Shown in pieces: positions 1-8,474 of a stretch of DNA of 64,000 nucleotides. Made by a program: the position numbers and the translations under genes. The DNA is from WTAW01 sp964406575 (GTDB taxonomy: Bacteria > Acidobacteriota > Aminicenantia > Aminicenantales > Aminicenantaceae). Under the pieces are notes generated by a model. That model ran no database searches and had not been told where the DNA came from. It saw only the letters and a list, made by a program, of their open reading frames with translations. The stretch spans positions 1-64,000 of the forward strand of contig CAYOSH010000009.1 of NCBI GenBank assembly GCA_964406575.1, in the 5' to 3' direction. How positions within the stretch are numbered: the stretch's first letter is position 1; every line of letters begins with the position of its first letter.

Positions 1-71
1 AGGGGAGGTGAAAGAGAAAGAGCCCCTGAGGGCCGGTGCGGTAAACGCGAATCTTCGATATCTCTCTGACT

Positions 72-2462
72 CTATTCTTGTTCGAGCTTTTTAAGTGCAG
101 AAAGGATTTTTTCGGGTGTGATGGGGAGGTCCCGGATCCGAACACCTATGGCGTCGTATATGCCATTGGCGATGGCGGGAGCGGTGGGCACAAGGCCGGG
201 TTCAGCAACTCCCTTAGCTCCGAAGGGACCAAAGCTGTCGTTTGTTTCGATAAAATCCAGGTCGATCGGGAAATCCATTTCCTGGATGGTCGGAATCTTG
301 TAATCCCTGAAGTTGGTGTTCTGTATGCGTCCCTTCACAGAGTGGAGTTCTTCGTAAAGGGCGTAGCCTATCCCCTGAGCGAGCGCTCCGATTATCTGAC
401 CCTTGAGTCCCTCAGGGTCTAACACTTTTCCGACATCGTGTGCTGCAGCCATCCTGAGAATACTGACTTCCCCTGTCTCCGTGTCCACTTCGACCTCGAC
501 GCCTTGAGTCCCGAAGACATAGGTGGAGGATATGTTGCCGAATCCTTTTTCAAAGTCAGGAAGTTCGTTGGGAGGGTCGTAGAAGACTTCGGCAGTCAGC
601 ATCTGGCCCTGATTACGGAAGTGGATGGCGCGCAGGAATCGGCCCAATTCCAGTTGCAGCCATGGTTCATCGGGAGCGTCCTTTAGATAAATGAACCCGT
701 CTTTGAGGTCGAAACGATCTTGTGTGGCCGCTGCATCCACATCGAATTCCGGTGGTTTATAATCCGGATTTCCTTTCATGTGCTTTTTTAGGTTTTTCTG
801 GATTTCATCAGGAAATACGTCCTTCGCCAACTCGAAAATTTTACTCCGGAGTTTCTCGGCGGCAAGAATGGCTGTGTTTCCCGCCATGAATGAACCGCGG
901 CTGGCATGGGTTCCCACATCCCAAGGACATGTCCCTGTATCGGTCGGGTTGATGAACACGTTTTCTGGACGCACTCCCAGTGATTCTGCGACGGCCAGGG
1001 TCAGGACAGAGTGCAATCCCTGCCCCATCTCCACTCCGCCATGGTAGACATTCACGTTACCGAAATCATCCAGCTTGAGGATCAACCCGCTGGCATCCGA
1101 CCGGTAAATACGGCCGCCCCCGCCCACATGGATGAGCGAAGCCATCCCCACCCCTCGATGTTTGCCTTTTCCCCGCTTTCTGGACCAATCCAGCTTATCG
1201 GCCACGCTTTTTAAGCTCTGCTCCAGACCGCAGGTGCTGACCTTCAGCCCCATGGGTGTGGTTTCGTTCGGCTTATTGCTATTCAACAGGCGGAATTCAA
1301 ACGGGTCGATTCCAGCCACTTCGGCCAGTTCGTCCATGTGGCTTTCCAGGGCCCAGCAGAGCTCGGGATTGCCATAACCGCGCATGGCCTGGCAGTAAGT
1401 ATTGTTGGTGTAAACGAGCTTCGCATCAAAATAGATGTTGGGCACACGGTAGAGAGATGTTGCCGGCAGCATCATGACCGATGGATAGGTGGCTCCCCAG
1501 GATGTATAAGCACCGTTATCCTGGAGGACCTCAACAAACCGGAAGCTGAGCTTACCCTCTGCATCGCAGCCCTGGATGATCTTGGTCTGCGAGGATTGCC
1601 GCGGAGAGAGGCAAGCGAACTCTTCGTCTCTCGTATAGAGGATTTTGACGGGATGGCCCGTCCTGTGAGCGAGCAGAATGGCGATGTATTCGTACGCATG
1701 TGTGTCCAGCCCTGTCCCGAACGCACCTCCCAATGCGGGGACGATGATCCGCGTGTTCTTCCCCCGGAGCCCCATATCGTTGAGCGCTCTGTTGAAATCA
1801 CGCTGGGCCAAGAACGGGATCTGCGTTTTAGCCCAAAGGGTGAGGTTGTTGTTCATGTCGAACTCAGCGATACACCCTGCGGTTCCCATACAGCTCTGCT
1901 GGACAAGCGGTGTCGTATATTGGCCTTCAGCGATATGTTCGGCTGCCCTCCTTCCAGCTTTGATGTCTCCCGACTCGTGGTGGAATCGAAGGGGAAGAAT
2001 ATTGTCCGTTCGTGTCCGGCCCTGCGTATCGATGGTGTGGATGAGAGGGGCCCCGGATTCCATCGCCTCTGCGGGCGAAAAAACGGCGGCTAGGGGTTCG
2101 TACTCGACCTTTATAAGCTCCACAGCTTCTTCTGCGATCGCAGGATCGATGGCCGCCACAGCAGCAACTTCGTCTCTGTATTGACGCACTTTATCTTTCT
2201 TGAGAGCGAAGTTGTCTCTTAGAAAGCCGATCCGGATCTCAGGAGTGTTGTATGCAGTGATCACGGCCTTTACGCCAGGCAGACGTTCGGCTTTTGATGT
2301 GTTTATATTTTTTATGCGGGCATGAGGGAACTCGCTGAATTTTATCTTGCCGTAGAGCATCCCCAGTCTGGTGAGATCATGGATGTAAAGGGCTCTCCCT
2401 GCTGCCTTGTCAGCGCCGTCCGGGCGAGAGACTTTTTTCCCGATGTGGTTGAAATCGTTCAT
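72..2462 (-). CDS. Molybdenum hydroxylase large subunit (xanthine dehydrogenase/aldehyde oxidase family, MoCo-binding)
   Basis: About 796 aa. This is the catalytic molybdopterin subunit of a three-subunit hydroxylase that would add water-derived oxygen to an aldehyde or N-heterocycle and pass electrons to the 2Fe-2S and FAD partners encoded just upstream. Family marks are the N-terminal KAAGRALYIHD segment, the GGAFG loop, CQAMRGYGNPE and, near the end, GAKGVAEPG, whose Glu matches the catalytic base of the xanthine oxidase family. The CO-dehydrogenase CoxL active-site loop (AYxCSFR) is absent, so it is not a CO dehydrogenase. A longer frame is open upstream, but the ATG at 2462 forms an ATGA overlap with the stop of the 2Fe-2S gene and is preferred. 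Substrate is unknown; the linked CoA-transferase suggests an acid or acyl-CoA pathway (inference). Confidence 0.9.
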   Translation of the reverse strand: MNDFNHIGKKVSRPDGADKAAGRALYIHDLTRLGMLYGKIKFSEFPHARIKNINTSKAERLPGVKAVITAYNTPEIRIGFLRDNFALKKDKVRQYRDEVAAVAAIDPAIAEEAVELIKVEYEPLAAVFSPAEAMESGAPLIHTIDTQGRTRTDNILPLRFHHESGDIKAGRRAAEHIAEGQYTTPLVQQSCMGTAGCIAEFDMNNNLTLWAKTQIPFLAQRDFNRALNDMGLRGKNTRIIVPALGGAFGTGLDTHAYEYIAILLAHRTGHPVKILYTRDEEFACLSPRQSSQTKIIQGCDAEGKLSFRFVEVLQDNGAYTSWGATYPSVMMLPATSLYRVPNIYFDAKLVYTNNTYCQAMRGYGNPELCWALESHMDELAEVAGIDPFEFRLLNSNKPNETTPMGLKVSTCGLEQSLKSVADKLDWSRKRGKGKHRGVGMASLIHVGGGGRIYRSDASGLILKLDDFGNVNVYHGGVEMGQGLHSVLTLAVAESLGVRPENVFINPTDTGTCPWDVGTHASRGSFMAGNTAILAAEKLRSKIFELAKDVFPDEIQKNLKKHMKGNPDYKPPEFDVDAAATQDRFDLKDGFIYLKDAPDEPWLQLELGRFLRAIHFRNQGQMLTAEVFYDPPNELPDFEKGFGNISSTYVFGTQGVEVEVDTETGEVSILRMAAAHDVGKVLDPEGLKGQIIGALAQGIGYALYEELHSVKGRIQNTNFRDYKIPTIQEMDFPIDLDFIETNDSFGPFGAKGVAEPGLVPTAPAIANGIYDAIGVRIRDLPITPEKILSALKKLEQE

Positions 2463-2950
2463 TCGGAATCCCTCATGTTGATGGCGGCTTTTTTTATGGC
2501 TTCGACGATCTGGACATATCCTGTGCAGCGGCAGAGATTCCCCTGGAGTGCATCCCGGATCTCCGCTTCGGTCGGGTTGGGATTGGAATCGAGCAGAGCT
2601 TTTGCGGAGAGGATCATCCCCGGGGTGCAAAAACCGCACTGGATGGCTCCGGAATTCACAAAGGCTTGCTGGATGGAAGACAGACAGTTCTCACTCCCCT
2701 GGAGACCCTCGATGGTCACGACATTCCTCCCCTCTACCTCGAAGGCGGGATAAAGACAGGAGTTCACGGCTTGTCCGTCGACGATCACCGTACAAGCCCC
2801 GCACTCGCCCTCACCGCATCCCTCTTTTGTGCCTGTAAGGCTAAGGAGGTCACGCAGCACATCGATGAGCCGCAGGTGATCCATGGCGGCCACTTTGACT
2901 TCCGAGCCGTTGAGGACAAAGGCGATCTCGCGTCTCATCGTTGGCTTCAC
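2459..2950 (-). CDS. Molybdenum hydroxylase 2Fe-2S subunit (CoxS/XdhC type)
   Basis: 163 aa, the usual size for the small electron-transfer subunit. The N-terminal plant-type cluster site is CGEGECGACTV. The C-terminal helical domain holds the second cluster with CGFCTPGM and CRCTGY. It carries electrons from the MoCo subunit to the FAD subunit in the cytoplasm. It overlaps both neighbours by 4 bp, so the three subunits are translationally coupled and probably made in equal amounts. An internal Met four codons in (MRREIAF) is an alternative start. Confidence 0.93.
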   Translation of the reverse strand: MKPTMRREIAFVLNGSEVKVAAMDHLRLIDVLRDLLSLTGTKEGCGEGECGACTVIVDGQAVNSCLYPAFEVEGRNVVTIEGLQGSENCLSSIQQAFVNSGAIQCGFCTPGMILSAKALLDSNPNPTEAEIRDALQGNLCRCTGYVQIVEAIKKAAINMRDSE

Positions 2951-3789
2951 CCGAGTACTCTGGTCAGACCCCGTTTGACGAATACGCCCACGATCTGTCT
3001 GCGATAATCTTCCGAAGAGCGGATATCGGTGATGGGAGAGACGCTCTTTTCTGAGAGTTTCTGAGCCTCCCTGATGATTTTTTCCGAAAGAATTGAGCCT
3101 TCGAGAATTTCCTCGACGGCTCGGAGGCGCAGGGGAACCGGAGCCACCGAACCGGCTGCAATACGGGCTTTTAGGCAGAGATCGCCATCCATCTCCAGCA
3201 GCACCGCAACGCTGGCAACAGACAGGTCCATTTTTACGCGTCCTTTTTTCAAAAAAACGGCCCGGATGTTTTTGTCAGGGGGAGCCAGATAAATCTCTGT
3301 CATTATCTCGTCGGTCCGGAGACAGGATTCGCTAGGTCCTTTGAAAAAATCCTCAACCGGGACCTCCCGTGTTGTCTCACTGCTTCGGAGTCGAAGTTTG
3401 GCTTCATGAACGAGCAGAGGCAAAGCCATATCGGCACACGGAGAACAGTTGCAGAGATTCCCCCCGATGGTGGCGGCATTACGGATTTGAACACTGCCTA
3501 TTCTCCTGGCAGCTTCTACCAGGACAGGAAAAGTCGCCCCCAATGAGGGATGTCGGGCGATATCGGTGATGGTCGTTAGAGCCCCTACGCGGGTTCCTCC
3601 ATTCGCTTCTATGCGGGCAAGACCTGGAATATTCCGGAGCGATATCAGGTCTGATGGACGGAGTTCCCGGTTCTTAATCTGGACCATCACATCTGTTCCC
3701 CCGGCAATGAACTCGGCTCCCGGCTTCACTTCTTTCAGTCGGAGGGCCTCTTCGAGCGTCTGGGGCTTGTGGTAGGAGTACCGGCTCAT
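2947..3789 (-). CDS. Molybdenum hydroxylase FAD-binding subunit (CoxM type)
   Basis: 280 aa. FAD-binding PCMH-type subunit with the two diagnostic loops AGGTDVMVQIKNR (about residues 30-43) and TIGGNLCNCSPCADMALP (about 105-125), followed by a CO-dehydrogenase flavoprotein C-terminal domain. The length leaves no room for the extra 4Fe-4S loop of 4-hydroxybenzoyl-CoA reductase beta subunits, so that enzyme is unlikely. It is the second gene in the operon order CoA-transferase, FAD, 2Fe-2S, MoCo, with 4-bp overlaps on both sides. Confidence 0.92.
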   Translation of the reverse strand: MSRYSYHKPQTLEEALRLKEVKPGAEFIAGGTDVMVQIKNRELRPSDLISLRNIPGLARIEANGGTRVGALTTITDIARHPSLGATFPVLVEAARRIGSVQIRNAATIGGNLCNCSPCADMALPLLVHEAKLRLRSSETTREVPVEDFFKGPSESCLRTDEIMTEIYLAPPDKNIRAVFLKKGRVKMDLSVASVAVLLEMDGDLCLKARIAAGSVAPVPLRLRAVEEILEGSILSEKIIREAQKLSEKSVSPITDIRSSEDYRRQIVGVFVKRGLTRVLG

Positions 3790-4997
3790 GCCACAATCTC
3801 CCGGTTTCTGAGTGAAATAATTTCTTCTCGGGAAAACCCGATTTCAGAGAGCAAGGCATCCGTGTGTTCCCCATAGGCGGGGGCAAAAGGAAGCTCTTTA
3901 TCTTGCGTCTTAAGGTAGTCTGTGAGAACCGCGGGGGGCGGTAGGCGAACAGTACGGCCATCCGGTGTTTTTGTCTTCAGCGCCGAAGAGGCGACAAAAG
4001 GCAGGTCCGCCACTTTTTCAATGGGAGTAATGGGGGAGTGAGGAATTGCCACTTTCCTAAGCGCTCTGGACACTGCATCGGAAGTGTGGATTCGGGCGAT
4101 CTTTGCGATAGTGGTATGGATCTCATGTTTATGCTTGCGGCGTCCCTCGTTGCTGGTGAACTGTTCTTTATTCAGTGAAGCGAACATCGATTGTTGGACA
4201 AACCGGTGCCATTGGGCATCGCTGCCTATGGCCATGTAGATAAATCCATCTTTGGTGGCATAGGCATTGACGGGGATGAACTGGCGGTGTTCGTTCCCAG
4301 AGCGTTTGAGCTCTTCGGGAGGACTGCCCAACTCGAGCATGGGAAGAAACGTGTGGAGCCAGGAGACCGCCACCTGAGCCATCGAGATATCGAGCTGTTT
4401 ACCTTTTCCGGTTTCATTGCGCTCTATGAGCGCCAGGATGATCTGGATAAAAGCCTCATCCCCGGCTTTGAGGTCAACAAGAGGAGGTCCACACTGGAGC
4501 GGAGGTCCATCGGCATGTCCTGTAAGGTCCATGTATCCGCAAAGCGCCTGTAAAACCGGGTCGTACCCGGGGACGTCAGGATAGGCTAATCCCAGGGCAG
4601 AGATGCTGCACCAGATGAGGTCTTCTTTCTCTTTTTGTAAGGTGTCATAGTCGATGCCGAGGGAGCTGTGTCTCGCTGGCATGGTGTTGGTGCAGAAGAC
4701 GTCGACCTTGAGCTCCTTGATCAGGCGCTTCATCAACTGCTGGCCTTCTTGCTTTTTAAGGTCGATGGCGATGGCTTCTTTTCCTAGATTTGGCGCCACA
4801 AAATAGCTGTGACGGTCTTCACCCGAGACAGGACGGCCGATGTAGCGATTGGGATCTCCTTTGGACTTTCTGCCTGGCACGGGAGTGGATTCCAGTTTGA
4901 TCACACGCCAGCCCAGATGTTTAAAACGGAGAGTGGCATAGGTCATGGTAAGGGCCTGTTCCACGCTGAGCACGACTTTGGGTTTCACTCTGCTCAT
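3786..4997 (-). CDS. Class III CoA-transferase (CaiB/BaiF family)
   Basis: About 404 aa. It would move CoA between a CoA-thioester and a free carboxylic acid by a covalent Asp intermediate. The segment GPPLVDLKAGDEA contains the Asp expected for the nucleophile, and VAPNLGKEAIAIDLKKQEG is the typical N-terminal CoA-binding stretch. The start is uncertain: ATG at 4997 (MSRVKPK) sits directly after GGGAAGGG, while the GTG three codons later has better spacing from it; the open frame further upstream (to 5105) looks non-coding. As first gene of the molybdenum hydroxylase operon it suggests that the hydroxylase substrate or product is handled as a CoA ester (inference). Confidence 0.88.
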   Translation of the reverse strand: MSRVKPKVVLSVEQALTMTYATLRFKHLGWRVIKLESTPVPGRKSKGDPNRYIGRPVSGEDRHSYFVAPNLGKEAIAIDLKKQEGQQLMKRLIKELKVDVFCTNTMPARHSSLGIDYDTLQKEKEDLIWCSISALGLAYPDVPGYDPVLQALCGYMDLTGHADGPPLQCGPPLVDLKAGDEAFIQIILALIERNETGKGKQLDISMAQVAVSWLHTFLPMLELGSPPEELKRSGNEHRQFIPVNAYATKDGFIYMAIGSDAQWHRFVQQSMFASLNKEQFTSNEGRRKHKHEIHTTIAKIARIHTSDAVSRALRKVAIPHSPITPIEKVADLPFVASSALKTKTPDGRTVRLPPPAVLTDYLKTQDKELPFAPAYGEHTDALLSEIGFSREEIISLRNREIVA

Positions 4998-5273
4998 CCC
5001 TTCCCAAACGATCACTGGTTTTATCAAGTTCCACGTTTGGAATTCGCTAATGAACTTATATCTTAGCGACCAATTGAAGTCAAGCTGCAGCACCACAACT
5101 ATCATGCCAAATAAAAATATCCGTTTTTTAACGAAATAGAAATGTCCGGTTTGACAATCATTTAAATAGCTCTCTCTAAATACCAGTATGTTGAAGCGAT
5201 GGATTATGACTTTTCCTCGGACTATCGGGAGGTGGGGTGTACTTTCCTTTCTAATAACCCGAAGGGCAGAGTT

Positions 5274-5291
5274 CCACGGGCTTGCCCGTGG
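5274..5291 (+). other. Perfect hairpin immediately upstream of the group II intron
   Basis: CCACGGGC-TT-GCCCGTGG is an 8-bp perfect inverted repeat ending 9 nt before the intron 5' end. Some bacterial group II introns recognise stem-loops or terminators as insertion sites, so this may be part of the homing target. No T-run follows, so I do not call it a terminator. Confidence 0.5.
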
Positions 5292-5300
5292 GTGAATGAT

Positions 5301-6450
5301 GTGTGCCCGGCATGGGAAACGGCTTGGGGGTTCGAGTCCCCTGCAGGTCTTGATGACAGAAACTGCTAGTCGAAGGCAAGGGCGTCCACTGCGAGGTGGG
5401 GTCTGAAGGAAGGTGGAGGCAAAGCTCTGATCCGATGAACAAGAACCGCATAGGAGGCTGGGGTACTGGGGTGAGTTTACGTGACAAAACGAAGTCCGCA
5501 GCCATCAATCGGTAGTCTGATAAATGCGGCGGATGTGGAGCGGAGGTCGTTATCCTTACCCGGGGAGGTCTGCAGAGCTGTCCGGAAAGGACTATGAATC
5601 CCGTAAGGGGTTCAAAGGGTTCTGCAGAAGTCAGCAGAGGCCGTAGTAGGACTGCGGGCCAGTCCGAAGGGCCGAACATGTCATTGATGGTGAGGACTTA
5701 AGGATTCGTCGTCATGGGGGCACAGCAACTCCAATTTAAATGGGACCAACCCTCAGGCTCCAAAGATGAAGCCCACGGAGAAAAGGGAAAGGTGTGTCAA
5801 GCGGCGGAGGCATCCGAGAGAACCGAACCCGTAAAGACCGTAATGATGGAGGAGGTGGTCCGAAGAGAGAACCTTCGGAAAAGTGCGGTGGCCAAACCTC
5901 AGGAACGAAAGTTCTTGGGATTCAGCTTCACCTCAGCAAGCTACGAGCTGAGAATCAAACTCTCAAAAGAATCTCTAAAGGACGTCAAGTACCGGATCAA
6001 ACGGATAACATGGAGGGCTCGGAGAATCTCCGTCTCTCAAGTTATCGAGGAACTGAATCCTTACCTGAAAGGGTGGCTGGGTTATTACAGGTTGATTGAA
6101 GCTGCCTATGTGCTTGAAGAGCTCGACTGGTGGATTCGCCGTAGGATGCGATGCTTTGTCACGAACCAATGGATCAAGAAATGCAGCGCGCGTTATAAAG
6201 GCTTGAGGAATCTTGGCGTCAGTGAAAAGAACGCTCTTTCCGTGGCTTTCTCCCGTAAAGGCCCCTGGGTTATATCGAATATGAAATCCGTGAAAGTGGC
6301 GATGCCGAACAGTTTCTTTGCCGAAAGAGGCCTCCTTTCCCTCTCATATCATTATGACTCTTTATCTAAGATGACATGAACCGCCCTGTACGGCCCCGTA
6401 TGCACGGTGGTATGGGAGGGCGAAGCTGTGAAACTTTCCCCTATCCCGAT
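5301..6450 (+). mobile_element. Group II intron, ends intact, internally shortened
   Basis: The 5' end reads GTGTGCCCGG, matching the GUGYG consensus. The next 400 nt show the usual structured-domain text of bacterial group II introns (for example the gaagtcagcagaggccgtag stretch near 5625). After the coding remnant, 6377-6412 resembles domain V (gaaccgccctgtacgg, then gtatgcacggtggtatggga), followed by a short domain VI and a 3' end CTATCCCGAT that fits the terminal AY rule. Total length is about 1.15 kb against roughly 1.9-2 kb for complete elements, because most of the reverse-transcriptase gene is gone. The RNA may still fold, but it could move only with a maturase supplied in trans. It lies at the left edge of the AT-rich signalling block and does not interrupt a recognisable gene on its own strand. 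Confidence 0.82.
5714..6379 (+). pseudogene. Group II intron reverse transcriptase/maturase with large in-frame deletion
   Basis: 221 aa remain of a protein normally near 450-500 aa. Residues up to about 58 (MMEEVVRRENLRK) match the normal N-terminus. The next residues (SAVAKPQERKFLGFSF) belong to the end of the RT domain just before the maturase X domain. The catalytic YADD region and about 260-270 residues between are missing, yet the frame is kept. The maturase part is clear: VIEELNPYLKGWLGYYRL, WWIRRRMRCF and a Lys-rich tail ending AERGLLSLSYHY. It cannot be a working reverse transcriptase; a splicing-only maturase is conceivable but unlikely without the RT N-terminal RNA-binding part. 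Confidence 0.85.
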
Positions 6451-6572
6451 TTAAGAAGAGCAGATTTTTTGGCCTGCGCTATTTTCACTCGTTTCTGATC
6501 AAAGACTTCGTTAAAGGATAAATAGCGCCGATTGAACTTGATTTGAATCGCACCGTCAAAATGTTCCAAGCC
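6451..6572 (-). pseudogene. Possible transposase C-terminal remnant
   Basis: On the minus strand, 6572-6451 stays open and reads GLEHFDGAIQIKFNRRYLSF and onward, ending in a Lys/Ala-rich tail. A short beta-strand-rich stretch like this resembles the C-terminal end of DDE integrase-type transposases. It is cut by the 3' end of the group II intron, and a stop lies just before the first residue shown. The rest of 6573-6754 holds nothing I can identify. Confidence 0.28.
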
Positions 6573-6754
6573 TCATGCCACCACCCGGCTTTTTGGTGTG
6601 GATGGGACAGCTATTCTCATGAAAGATCCAAGAACGATTGACATGTCATACTCAAGATTCCTTATTAATTAAAATTGTTGTAATGTATTGTCATAAAGAT
6701 CTGTTATGCTGTGTAAATAATGCGGAAATGGCCGCCTGTCAATTCTAGTGTTGG

Positions 6755-8455
6755 TCAATCCCTTATATTAGCCAGGTAATTGTTAACGTCTTCAATCTTA
6801 AACGGCTTTTGTAAATATCCAGAAGCACCTTTCTCTTTCAATTCCTTCCATAAATCAATATCCACTAATTTACCTGTCATCATAAATACACTTGTCTTTG
6901 GCGATATTTCCTTTATTTCCTTAAGAATATCAATTGCTGCGATTCCTGGCATAACAATGTCCAATAACACGACATTAAAATTCTCCTTCTTAAACAGATT
7001 CAAGCCTTTCTCTCCAGATAATTCAGATTTCACTTTATGACCTTCTGCAGATAACCACATTGTAAGCATTTTGCATATTTCTTCTTCATCATCCAATACC
7101 AAAATATTCATAGGTTTTATATTCTCTATTCTTACCGTTTTTTTCTCTTCAACGATTCTATCTTTCACATCCTCTATTTGGGCTGGTAATCTGACCTTGA
7201 AATTCGTTCCTTTCCCTAACTCACTCTCGACTTCAATCGCACCTCCATGTCGATCTACAATTCTATAAGAAACAGAAAGGCCAAGCCCAACTCCCTGAAT
7301 CCGCTTATCGCCTCCAACAGCTCCTTTTGTTGTGTAGAAAGGCTCAAAGACCTTCCCTATATTCTCTGCCTCTATTCCTTTGCCTGTATCTGAAAAACTT
7401 AACTCGATATAATTCTCAGCCTTCTTAATCCCAATAGTCAGCTTTCCTCCTTTAGGCAACATCGAATCTCTGGCATTTGTTACTATATTCAGAAAAACTT
7501 GCTGTATCTCTGCCTTGTTTGCTAATATCCTAGGAATTTTCTCATAGTTCCTTATCACTCGAACATTAACCTTTTTAAGATGATCCTCGATCAGGGAAAG
7601 CACTTTTTCTAGCTCCTCGATAACATTACATGCTTCTTTTTCCAGAGTTTTATTTTTCGAGAAAGCAATTAAATCCTGAATAATTTTTGAAACCCTATCA
7701 GAAGTTCTAACCACTGTATCCAAAGCCACTTCGATGTCTTCCGGTCTCTTTGTTTGTAGGGCAAATTCACTATGTCCCCTCAATATCTGCAGCAGGTTGT
7801 TGAACTCATGGGCGATTCCAGCTGTTAAAGTGCCAATTCCCGCCATTTTCTCCGATTGAATGAGCTGATGCGAAAGCTTTTCTTTTTCTTTTTCTGCTTT
7901 TTTCCGTTCGGTTATATCGCTTATCGCAGAACGCCATATACTGAAATCGCCTCTAACGTTTTGGATGGCAATGCTTTCCAATCCGGCAAAAAAACAGCTT
8001 CCATCCTTCCTTACAAGTTGGATTTCACAGGTTTTCTTTTTTCCCGATCGTAAAACTTCTCGACTATGTTCATGAAGTATTCCCTTTTCTTTTTTTCCAA
8101 TATAAGTGGAAAAGAGAGTTCCTACCAGACGACTTCTCTCCAAACCCAGCATAACTGCCCCAGTAAGGTTTAAATCAAGGATTTTACCAAATTTGTCAAA
8201 TGTAAAATATCCTATCGGCGAGAAGTCATAGAGATCAGAATATTTATTTCGTGATTCCTCTAATTTTTCTTGAGATTCTCTGAGATCCTGGTTTTGCATT
8301 TCCAGTTCAATCTGATGAATATTCAGCTCTTCCAAGAGTCTGATCGTATCCATGCTCGATATATCAGGTTGGTTTTTGTGGTATTTCTCGAGTGCCTTTT
8401 CGGCCTGTACGCGGAGAAGGCGAGCGTTTTTTGCCAAATTCTTATCTTTTTTCAT
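6755..8455 (-). CDS. Hybrid histidine kinase: PAS - HisKA - HATPase - receiver
   Basis: 566 aa, no membrane segment, so cytoplasmic. An N-terminal coiled coil (1-75) leads into one PAS domain (about 75-190). The HisKA box is GIAHEFNNLLQIL (about 222). The HATPase shows NIVTNARDSM (N box), FSDTGKGIE (G1) and GVGLGLSVSY (G2). The C-terminal receiver (about 450-565) has acidic DDEEE and the phosphoacceptor in VVLLDIVMPG. It probably autophosphorylates and passes phosphate to its own receiver. It is a close paralogue of the kinases at 12371 and 14718, sharing the HEFNNLLQI box. It follows the CheB-CheR gene by only 19 nt on the same strand, so the two are co-transcribed. Confidence 0.93.
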   Translation of the reverse strand: MKKDKNLAKNARLLRVQAEKALEKYHKNQPDISSMDTIRLLEELNIHQIELEMQNQDLRESQEKLEESRNKYSDLYDFSPIGYFTFDKFGKILDLNLTGAVMLGLERSRLVGTLFSTYIGKKEKGILHEHSREVLRSGKKKTCEIQLVRKDGSCFFAGLESIAIQNVRGDFSIWRSAISDITERKKAEKEKEKLSHQLIQSEKMAGIGTLTAGIAHEFNNLLQILRGHSEFALQTKRPEDIEVALDTVVRTSDRVSKIIQDLIAFSKNKTLEKEACNVIEELEKVLSLIEDHLKKVNVRVIRNYEKIPRILANKAEIQQVFLNIVTNARDSMLPKGGKLTIGIKKAENYIELSFSDTGKGIEAENIGKVFEPFYTTKGAVGGDKRIQGVGLGLSVSYRIVDRHGGAIEVESELGKGTNFKVRLPAQIEDVKDRIVEEKKTVRIENIKPMNILVLDDEEEICKMLTMWLSAEGHKVKSELSGEKGLNLFKKENFNVVLLDIVMPGIAAIDILKEIKEISPKTSVFMMTGKLVDIDLWKELKEKGASGYLQKPFKIEDVNNYLANIRD

Positions 8456-8474
8456 CTCTTATCCTTACAGCGAG

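Noticed and set aside
1338..2093. 251-codon plus-strand frame opposite the molybdenum hydroxylase gene
   Set aside because: It is the antisense shadow of a GC-rich gene with all family motifs on the other strand; it has no ribosome-binding site and no recognisable protein.
72..2462. Carbon monoxide dehydrogenase large subunit
   Set aside because: The CO-oxidising active-site loop AYxCSFR is not present; the loop reads CQAMRGYG, as in other aldehyde/xanthine-type hydroxylases.
5251..5679. 142-codon minus-strand frame inside the group II intron
   Set aside because: It lies across structured intron RNA domains and shows no protein family features.
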